Part shown: positions 7,516 to 12,851 of the stretch, in pieces | How positions within the stretch are numbered: the stretch's first letter is position 1 | How the letters are laid out: every line of letters starts with the position of its first letter | Source: Betaproteobacteria bacterium | GTDB lineage: Bacteria > Pseudomonadota > Gammaproteobacteria > Burkholderiales > Eutrophovitaceae | DNA length: 12,851 nucleotides | NCBI GenBank assembly: GCA_009886305.1 | Contig: QXZO01000137.1 | Coordinates: forward strand, 1-12,851 | Direction: 5' to 3' | The notes under the pieces: generated by a model | The model's input: only the letters and a program-made list of their open reading frames with translations | Database searches by the model: none | What the model was told of the DNA's origin: nothing | Made by a program: the position numbers and the translations under genes

Positions 7516-8246
7516 CCTGCTAAATACTTGTTTAACGCTTCTTGATCCCCTATGTGCTTACCGTTGATGAAGATTTGTGGAGCCGTTCTATCGCCAGTTA
7601 TTGCACCTAAAATTCGAGTTCGTGTTTGATGGGGCAGAGGTAACTCGACATAATCGAGGCCGGCTTCAGCTAAAGCGTCTTTCGCTTGGGCGCAAAAAGA
7701 GCAGCCCTCTTTCGTAAAGAGGGCGATTTGATCAGGTTTTTGAGCCTTTGAATTTATATAGTTCAACATAGTGTCGGCGTCAGATACTTCAAATGGATCG
7801 CCTGGGACATTAGGCTCGATGAATGTCTTTTCGACTACCCCATCCTTTACCAACATAGAGTATCTCCACGAGCGTTTCCCAAACCCGAGATCCGTTTTAT
7901 CCACAAGCATGCCTAGGTGTTCGGAAAATTCGCCATTTCCGTCAGGCAAGAGACGTATGTGTTGAGATTCTTGATCTTTTGCCCACTCATTCATTACGAA
8001 CGCATCGTTAACTGAAATACAAACAATCTCATCTACGCCGTTTTGAAAAAATGTCGGAGCCAATTCGTTGTAGCGTGGTAAGTGCGTCGAAGAGCAGGTT
8101 GGAGTGAAGGCTCCAGGCAGTGAAAATACCACTATTGTTTTGTTATTAAAGATTTCGTGGCTAGTTACAGTTTTCCAATTATCGCTCTCTCGAGTTTTAA
8201 AGTTAACCGCAGGGACTTTTTGCCCCTCAAAGTTTTTTAGTTCCAT
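7512..8246 (-). CDS. Hybrid peroxiredoxin-glutaredoxin (Prx5-type peroxidase fused to Grx)
   Basis: The 244-residue fusion reduces peroxides with glutathione, the Grx domain regenerating the Prx domain. The Prx5 domain (1 to about 165) carries peroxidatic Cys51 in PGAFTPTCSSTH and Arg128 in the SWRYS region. The Grx domain (about 172-244) has the dithiol CSFC (Cys182, Cys185) and the cis-proline TAPQIF (Pro223). Length and order match the PGdx family known from Haemophilus influenzae and many gammaproteobacteria. An AGGA 9 nt upstream of the ATG supports the start. It lies downstream of phaC on the same strand but after a 164-nt gap, suggesting its own promoter. The 3' end overlaps the convergent ThDP gene stop by 4 nt. 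A terminator-like hairpin lies exactly at the domain junction. Confidence 0.95.
   Translation of the reverse strand: MELKNFEGQKVPAVNFKTRESDNWKTVTSHEIFNNKTIVVFSLPGAFTPTCSSTHLPRYNELAPTFFQNGVDEIVCISVNDAFVMNEWAKDQESQHIRLLPDGNGEFSEHLGMLVDKTDLGFGKRSWRYSMLVKDGVVEKTFIEPNVPGDPFEVSDADTMLNYINSKAQKPDQIALFTKEGCSFCAQAKDALAEAGLDYVELPLPHQTRTRILGAITGDRTAPQIFINGKHIGDQEALNKYLAG
7704..7724 (-). repeat. Terminator-like hairpin inside the Prx-Grx gene, at the domain junction
   Basis: CCCTCTTT, a 3-nt loop and AAAGAGGG form a perfect stem, extended by an outer G-C pair to 9 bp (7704-7712 pairs with 7716-7724). On the minus strand a run of five T begins 5 nt after the stem. On the plus strand the T-run comes about 10 nt after the stem. 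It encodes ALFTKEG (175-181), the first strand of the Grx domain. The structure is seen directly. Any terminator or pause function is inference. Confidence 0.45.
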
Positions 8247-8410
8247 AGTCTTAGTCCTGTTTCCTTATTCATCGATTGAGTTCGGAGCGCAGTATGTCGC
8301 ACTTAATGTGATCGATCCAATTATTAAAAAAATATTTATATATCGATAAAATCGATTAATTGGCTTTGTACGCTGCCTCGCTATGCCCATCTGTGGTTAA
8401 CGGACTCTGC
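8247..8410 (-). promoter_or_regulatory. Leader of the Prx-Grx gene with four ATCGAT palindromes
   Basis: This AT-rich 164-nt gap lies between the phaC stop and the Prx-Grx start. ATCGAT occurs at 8271, 8311, 8342 and 8351. The last two, ATCGATAAAATCGAT, form a 15-bp near-symmetrical element. On the minus strand TTGGAT and CATACT with an 18-nt spacer are a weak possible promoter. I see no convincing rho-independent terminator for phaC here. Confidence 0.3.
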
Positions 8411-10279
8411 CTAGAGTTTGTTTTTTATGGGCTTTGATTGAGAGGGGAATCGTTTAGATTTCCTATTCACAGCTGAATCGAGTCTAAATTTGGCATATGA
8501 CCCAGGCGCATCCTCAAACTTATTGGTCTTATTTCTTTTGATCTTTCTCGCAGCCACCTTTCCACTATTTTGAGCTTCAACCCATGTTGCCCAATCATTC
8601 CACCAAGATCCATTATATTTTTTGGCATTTTGAAGCCATATTTCTGCGTCGTGGGTTAATTCGTCATTTGACCAATAGCAATATTTATTTGCCGCTGGAG
8701 GGTTTACGATTCCGGCGATATGCCCAGACCCACCAAGAACGAACCGTACCTTACCGCCAAAAAGCTTGGCCCCAGAAAATGTGGATTTCCATGGCGCTAT
8801 ATGGTCGTCCTTTGCAGATATGAAATAACACGGAGTGGTAACGCGTGACAGGTCGATTGGCCGACCTGCGATCTTTAAGCCCTTGGGTTCACGAAGCTTA
8901 TTGTGGATATACATGTTACGCAAATAGTAAGAGTGCATTTTTGCGGGCATCCGAGTGGAATCAGAATTCCAATACAATAGGTCAAAAGGCACAGGATCTT
9001 TACCTAGCAAATAATTATTCACGACGAATGACCAAATTAAGTCATTTGAACGCAGCATATTGAAAGTGGTCGCCATTTCGGAAGCCTCTAAGTACCCTCG
9101 ACTAGCCATACGTTTCTCTAGCGCATCAATACCTTCGGGATCTACGAATACCCCTAACTCTCCCGGTTCGTGGAAGTCAATCATAGAGGTAAAGAAGGTC
9201 GTACTATTGACCCTCTTCTGTTGTCTGCCAGATTTTAGCCATCCCAAAAGTACCGCGGTCAGTGTCCCTCCTAAACAATATCCGATTAAGTTGGTTTGTT
9301 TTGTGTTGCATCGTTTCTCTATAACGTCCAATGCAGCAAGAGGACCTTCCATTAAATAGTCATCAAACGTTTTACCAGCATGATTCGAGTCTGGATTAAT
9401 CCATGAAATGACGAATACAGTGTGTCCCTGATCAATGGCCCATTTAATAAATGAGTTACGTGGCGTGAGGTCGAGTATGTAATACTTATTGATCCACGGA
9501 GGAATAATAAGAAGAGGTATTTCGTAAGTGGATTTGGTGGCCGGTTGATACTGAATGAGCTGCATTAAATCATTCTCATAAACAACTTTTCCTGCTGTCG
9601 CTGCAACATCTTTGCCTAGTATGAAAGCATTTGGATCAACCATTTTTATGGCGAGCTCCCCCTCACCTTTTTCTAGGTCAGATAAAAAGTTGTTAAGGCC
9701 ACACAGTAAATTTTTTCCACCACTGTCGATAGTTGCTTTGATTACATCAGGATTGAGCGCAACAAAATTTGTAGGAGATATAGCGTCTACATATTGTTTC
9801 GTGAAAAATTTAACTTTACGTGCGGTTTGGTCATCCAGTGAGTCGATATTATTTACCGTTTTCTGTAAATGCTCGGCCGTGAGTAAGTATGCGTTTCTGA
9901 CGTAATCAAAGAGCCATGTGTTCCATAATTCACTTCTAAATCGAACGTCACTTTTTTTATCTTTTGTACTTTCGTCTTTCTTAATGGCTGTTGGGTCACT
10001 GTTGATCCACTTCTGCCAAAGATGAATTTGTTGTTCCCAAAATTCATTAGTTGAATTAGATAATTTTTCCGGGTCGGATAACAGTTGCTCTGATAACGAT
10101 GCAAAAGCTTTTTGAATGCCGTAGTCGTCTGCTACCTGCTTCTCCACGGCCCTGATGCCGTAAGAATAGTAAGACTGACTGAGATCAACAGTTTTTTGGA
10201 AAACTTGTTGCCAGAGACGTTCGAGTTCAACACCCTCATAAATACTTTCTTCAGCTGGATTTTTTTTCACGCTATCCAC
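8411..10279 (-). CDS. phaC: Class I poly(3-hydroxyalkanoate) synthase PhaC
   Basis: The enzyme polymerises 3-hydroxyacyl-CoA into storage polyester on cytoplasmic granules, releasing CoA. The 622-residue length is class I. The N-terminal region (about 1-220) leads to the alpha/beta hydrolase core. The lipase-like box is GYCLGG with nucleophile Cys335. The rest of the triad is Asp492 in KDDHIAPW and His520 in GGSGHIAG. The Asp-His spacing of 28 equals that of the Cupriavidus necator enzyme (Asp480, His508). After the usual APGSY ending there is a basic tail of about 25 residues. GTG 10279 is the farthest possible start because TGA lies two codons upstream. The GTG at 10270, three codons in, is better placed, with AAGG 9 nt before it. 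It follows the aldolase gene by 8 or 17 nt, so they are probably co-transcribed. No phaR or phaE subunit, and no phaB, is visible. Confidence 0.95.
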   Translation of the reverse strand: MDSVKKNPAEESIYEGVELERLWQQVFQKTVDLSQSYYSYGIRAVEKQVADDYGIQKAFASLSEQLLSDPEKLSNSTNEFWEQQIHLWQKWINSDPTAIKKDESTKDKKSDVRFRSELWNTWLFDYVRNAYLLTAEHLQKTVNNIDSLDDQTARKVKFFTKQYVDAISPTNFVALNPDVIKATIDSGGKNLLCGLNNFLSDLEKGEGELAIKMVDPNAFILGKDVAATAGKVVYENDLMQLIQYQPATKSTYEIPLLIIPPWINKYYILDLTPRNSFIKWAIDQGHTVFVISWINPDSNHAGKTFDDYLMEGPLAALDVIEKRCNTKQTNLIGYCLGGTLTAVLLGWLKSGRQQKRVNSTTFFTSMIDFHEPGELGVFVDPEGIDALEKRMASRGYLEASEMATTFNMLRSNDLIWSFVVNNYLLGKDPVPFDLLYWNSDSTRMPAKMHSYYLRNMYIHNKLREPKGLKIAGRPIDLSRVTTPCYFISAKDDHIAPWKSTFSGAKLFGGKVRFVLGGSGHIAGIVNPPAANKYCYWSNDELTHDAEIWLQNAKKYNGSWWNDWATWVEAQNSGKVAARKIKRNKTNKFEDAPGSYAKFRLDSAVNRKSKRFPSQSKPIKNKL

Positions 10280-10287
10280 CCTTCATC

Positions 10288-10944
10288 TCATTGACCGTTA
10301 TAGTTTGCATGTTCTCCATACGTTCGAAATTTTTTTAATACCGTTTGCATTTCTTTTTTGGATAATATTTTCGGACTTCCAACCTGTAATGCACGCCAAT
10401 ATTGCTCACACAATGCTTCTACTTCAACTGCTAGACTTATTGCCTTATCAAGAGTTTGTTCTACGCAGATCATTCCATGGTTTGCCAGCAAACAAGCCTT
10501 GCGATTCGCGAGCGCTAACATCGTATTATCTGATAATTTTTTTGTTCCAAAAGTTGCGTAGGGTGCGCAACGTATGTCGTCACCCCCACAAATTGCGACC
10601 ATATAATGGAAAGACGGGATATCAATTCGAAGACACGAGAGGGAAGCTGCAAAGCTAGAATGCGTGTGGACAATTGCTCCCACGTCTTGGCGATCCTGAT
10701 AGATGTCGTGATGAAATCGCCACTCAGAAGATGGCGCACGCTCCCCGTGAGACGCTCCCATTTCGTCTATGTAGACGATATCTTTGGGTTTTATTTCCTC
10801 GTAGCGTAAGCCCGATGGTGTTATTAAGCATCCTTTTTTATGCCGAGCGCTTACATTTCCTGATGTCCCACGATTGATTCCCAACGTGTTCATCGAGATG
10901 GCTGTTCGTATAACTTGTCGGCTTATAAACTGTTTTGAAGTCAT
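10288..10944 (-). CDS. Class II aldolase/adducin-family protein
   Basis: This 218-residue cytosolic protein is the size of L-fuculose-1-phosphate aldolase (FucA). The family residues align one position off E. coli FucA: Gly29-Asn30 and Ser44-Gly45 for phosphate or carboxylate binding, catalytic-type Glu74 in PSSEW, and zinc ligands His93 and His95 (VHTHSS) and His156 (ANHGM). The family includes sugar-phosphate aldolases, epimerases and decarboxylases that cleave or rearrange via a zinc-bound enolate, so the metal site looks competent but substrate is open. ATG 10944 is 10 nt after the hydrolase stop. Its TGA is 8 nt before the first possible phaC start. This placement between an MBL hydrolase and a PHA synthase is not a usual sugar pathway and suggests a small hydroxy-acid or aldehyde substrate, which is inference. 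Confidence 0.88.
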   Translation of the reverse strand: MTSKQFISRQVIRTAISMNTLGINRGTSGNVSARHKKGCLITPSGLRYEEIKPKDIVYIDEMGASHGERAPSSEWRFHHDIYQDRQDVGAIVHTHSSFAASLSCLRIDIPSFHYMVAICGGDDIRCAPYATFGTKKLSDNTMLALANRKACLLANHGMICVEQTLDKAISLAVEVEALCEQYWRALQVGSPKILSKKEMQTVLKKFRTYGEHANYNGQ

Positions 10945-10954
10945 AGTTCACGAT

Positions 10955-12013
10955 TTACTGTTTTACAAAGTTTACAACGCCTTGACTCGACGTGCTTTCT
11001 TGCCTACAGACTTCTCCTGCCCACCATAAATAATTTAGATGAGCGATGGACTCGCCCATTGCAAAAAAGAGTTGATAGGCATCGAGTTCCCTCTCGAATA
11101 ATGTGGGTAGAATTTGAAATGCGTTTTGAGGTTCACTACAAATCGCCAATATTTTATTTAACCGTTCCTCGTGATGGTTTTGTAACTCCTTAACTCGCTG
11201 GTGCGCACCTACGAAAGGTAAACCGTGTGAAGGGAGTATGAGGACGTCAGCCGGCAATTTTAAAAACGTATCAATAGACGTTAAGAATTCTTCCAATGGA
11301 TTACCATCCGGGCTGTGCGGCCACACCGCAACATTTGTAGATATTCGAGGAAGCAACATATCACCTGCGATGAGGATATTCTTCTCTTCGCAGTAAAGAG
11401 ACAGATGCTCTGGAGAATGTCCGCTACCAACTATTGCCCGCCAGAAATTTCCTCCGATCTTTAATAGATCGTCAGCCGTAATTTTTATGAAAGATGTTGG
11501 AAGTGACCCAACAAGATTTTTATAGTGATCTCCTTTTTCAGCTACTGACATGGAATCATTGCCAGGAAGTCCGTGTCGCCTAAATAATGCGTCAATAGCA
11601 CTTGTTGTATGTGATGGATTTTTTTCAAAAACTGCCTGAGCAGTTAAAAACTCGGCTTGAGTCATCCATACAGACGCATTTGTTCGGCTATTTAACCAGC
11701 TAGCATTACCAATGTGATCTGGATGAAGGTGGGTAACTATAATTTTTGAGATTTCAGAACTATGCTGTTCACTCTCTAAAATTTTATTCCAGCCATCCTG
11801 GCTTAGGTTGTCAGCGATTCCTGTGTCGACAATAACCCTTCTTCCATTATCCTCCAGCAACCAGGTATTGATGTGATCTAGAGCAAATGGTAACTGGTGA
11901 CGGCACCAGTGAATTCCTTCGCTTACCGACACAGGAGATCCAATTTTGGGAGGAGTGCTGAACGGAAATATTAGTGATGAAGTAGTTTGACGTGTAGATG
12001 CTTTGAGAGTCAT
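10955..12013 (-). CDS. MBL-fold metallo-hydrolase, LACTB2-like
   Basis: The 352-residue protein has a complete binuclear metal site: THLHPDH (His95, His97, Asp99, His100), His199 in GSGHSPEH, Asp218 in IAGDM and His263 in PSHG. The region after about 270 resembles the winged-helix-like C-terminal domain of LACTB2-type proteins, which in different members act on thioesters, lactones or RNA. No signal peptide is visible, so it should be cytosolic. A thioesterase or lactonase role would fit the acyl-CoA setting, but glyoxalase II-like or nuclease activity is possible. It is first in the minus-strand operon, followed by the aldolase after 10 nt. The start at ATG 12013 has little Shine-Dalgarno. 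The first 25 residues (TRQTTSSLIFPFSTPPK) are low in conserved features, so a later start cannot be excluded. Confidence 0.88.
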   Translation of the reverse strand: MTLKASTRQTTSSLIFPFSTPPKIGSPVSVSEGIHWCRHQLPFALDHINTWLLEDNGRRVIVDTGIADNLSQDGWNKILESEQHSSEISKIIVTHLHPDHIGNASWLNSRTNASVWMTQAEFLTAQAVFEKNPSHTTSAIDALFRRHGLPGNDSMSVAEKGDHYKNLVGSLPTSFIKITADDLLKIGGNFWRAIVGSGHSPEHLSLYCEEKNILIAGDMLLPRISTNVAVWPHSPDGNPLEEFLTSIDTFLKLPADVLILPSHGLPFVGAHQRVKELQNHHEERLNKILAICSEPQNAFQILPTLFERELDAYQLFFAMGESIAHLNYLWWAGEVCRQESTSSQGVVNFVKQ

Positions 12014-12248
12014 TTAGAGTTTCAGTTAGCTGGTGCTAATGCTATTGTGATGCGGTTTAATAAAGTCAACCCATTATATAGCCAGCTAAATGCTCTGGTT
12101 GCTCCGAAAATAGTTGGAAACAGAATTTGGGTCCTCACGTATTATAATCTCGAGGGGATAGGTGATTCCCTAGGTCAGAGGACTTTCCCCAAAACGCGAT
12201 GAATTTTGTGTCTTAATATGAGCTTGTTAATTTTGAGGCTGAGTATAA
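12014..12248. promoter_or_regulatory. Divergent promoter region between MBL hydrolase and thiolase
   Basis: This 235-nt gap separates two divergent genes. The minus-strand side has a perfect TATAAT (plus-strand ATTATA, 12073-12078). The plus-strand side has TATAAT at 12143-12148, about 100 nt before the thiolase ATG. Neither has a good -35 at 16-18 nt, which would suit activator-dependent promoters. No coding sequence is credible here. Confidence 0.4.
12023..12092. repeat. Inverted repeat pair flanking the minus-strand -10 box
   Basis: CAGTTAGCTGG (12023-12033) and CCAGCTAAATG (12082-12092) are inverted copies matching at 10 of 11 positions, 48 nt apart. The left copy is also part of a small palindrome, TTAGC-TGGT-GCTAA (12026-12039). 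They bracket the TATAAT at 12073-12078. This arrangement suggests a paired operator. No protein can be named. Confidence 0.4.
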
Positions 12249-12851
12249 ATGAATGAAAATGATGTGATGATTGTCTCCGTAGCGCGTACCCCTATGGGTA
12301 GCTTTCAAGGAGTATTCAAGGAATTAACTGCAACGCATTTAGGGTCGGTTTCTATTAAGGCTGCTGTTGATCGCGCTCAAATAGCCGCTGACGCGATAGA
12401 GGAGGTCGTGATGGGTTGCGTGCTTCCGGCGGGGCAGGGGCAGGCTCCGGCGAGGCAGGCTTCTCTGGGCGCTGGATTGCCGCTCGCTGCAGGTTGTACG
12501 ACTATTAACAAGATGTGTGGCTCAGGCATGAAAGCGGTGATGCTGACTCATGATTTAATCGCGGCCGGGAGTGCAAACATTGCGGTAGCGGGAGGTATGG
12601 AAAGCATGACCAATGCCCCTCATCTTTTGCCTCGTGCGAGGTCAGGTTATCGACTGGGACACCAGGAAGTGAAAGACCATATGTTTCTTGACGGTCTTGA
12701 GGATGCTTATGATAAAGGTCGGTTAATGGGCGCATATGCAGAAGATTGCGCCGGGATATATCAATTCTCAAGAGAGGAACAAGATGCTTTTGCTATAACT
12801 TCTTTAGAACGCGCGAAAGAAGCTAATGAAGATGGCTCTTTTAATTGGGAG
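12249..12851 (+). CDS. Thiolase (acetyl-CoA C-acyltransferase), 3' truncated by the window edge
   Basis: 201 codons are visible, about half of a normal 390-residue thiolase. The enzyme condenses or cleaves acyl-CoA units in the cytoplasm. The N-terminal motif VARTPMGSFQG and the nucleophile Cys90 in NKMCGSGMKA are both present, followed by AGGMESMTNAPHLL and the loop-domain stretch that covers the active site. The visible part fits short-chain biosynthetic-type thiolases (AtoB/PhaA-like) better than FadA, but the His and second Cys motifs lie beyond the window. ATG 12249 is chosen because GAGG at 12235-12238 is 10 nt upstream and the family N-terminus begins a few residues later; the ATG at 12253 is out of frame. 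It is divergent from the hydrolase operon. It could supply acetoacetyl-CoA toward PHA or finish degradation. Confidence 0.93.
   Translation, partial: MNENDVMIVSVARTPMGSFQGVFKELTATHLGSVSIKAAVDRAQIAADAIEEVVMGCVLPAGQGQAPARQASLGAGLPLAAGCTTINKMCGSGMKAVMLTHDLIAAGSANIAVAGGMESMTNAPHLLPRARSGYRLGHQEVKDHMFLDGLEDAYDKGRLMGAYAEDCAGIYQFSREEQDAFAITSLERAKEANEDGSFNWE

Noticed and set aside
8104..8349. Plus-strand ORF of 81 codons across the Prx-Grx start
   Set aside because: Antisense to the catalytic Prx region; its tail is AT-rich leader sequence.
12151..12190. Possible alternative hairpins (GGGGA pairing with TTCCC or TCCCC) in the thiolase leader as a riboswitch or attenuator
   Set aside because: Stems of 4-5 bp only, no T-run and no known riboswitch core.
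11987..12202. Plus-strand ORF of 71 codons in the divergent region
   Set aside because: Starts inside the hydrolase gene, has no family features, and overlaps the promoter elements.
12505..12771. Minus-strand ORF of 88 codons
   Set aside because: It lies wholly inside the clear thiolase coding frame and resembles no family.

Overview
The window looks like a chromosomal segment from a Gram-negative, probably aerobic proteobacterium with moderate G+C content. A marine-type gammaproteobacterium is my best guess, based on codon usage, a class I polyhydroxyalkanoate (PHA) synthase and a hybrid peroxiredoxin-glutaredoxin. I cannot fix the taxon from sequence alone. It is densely coding, with nine protein genes, and both ends cut through a gene. 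I see no tRNA, rRNA, CRISPR array, insertion sequence or phage gene.

Left block (1-7515, plus strand). The first gene lacks about 20 N-terminal residues. It is a single-chain biotin-dependent acyl-CoA carboxylase with biotin carboxylase, biotin carrier and both carboxyltransferase halves in one polypeptide. A 93-nt gap follows, holding a good sigma70-type promoter overlapped by a perfect palindrome. Three closely spaced genes come next: a GntR/FCD-family regulator, an AMP-forming acyl-CoA ligase and a thiamine diphosphate (ThDP) enzyme of the acetolactate synthase / 2-hydroxyacyl-CoA lyase superfamily. The simplest reading is a regulated catabolic unit that activates a carboxylic acid to its CoA thioester and then makes or breaks a C-C bond with ThDP. 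The carboxylase acts on a related acyl-CoA. The actual substrate is unknown.

Right block (7512-12013, minus strand). In transcription order this is a metallo-beta-lactamase-fold hydrolase of the LACTB2-like type, a class II aldolase/adducin-family protein, a class I PHA synthase (phaC) and a hybrid peroxiredoxin-glutaredoxin. The first three have 8-17 nt gaps and look like one operon. The redox gene has its own 164-nt leader. The ThDP gene and the redox gene meet tail to tail with overlapping stop codons, so no intergenic terminator can exist there.

Right end (12014-12851). A 235-nt divergent intergenic region contains palindromes and two perfect TATAAT boxes. It precedes a plus-strand thiolase that runs off the window with 201 codons visible. 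Thiolase, PHA synthase, carboxylase and CoA ligase all handle short or medium acyl-CoAs, so the segment reads as an acyl-CoA catabolism and carbon-storage neighbourhood.

Most interesting points: the ligase/ThDP/GntR unit of unknown substrate, the operator-promoter overlap in front of it, the unusual hydrolase-aldolase-PhaC operon, and a terminator-like hairpin exactly at the peroxiredoxin-glutaredoxin junction.
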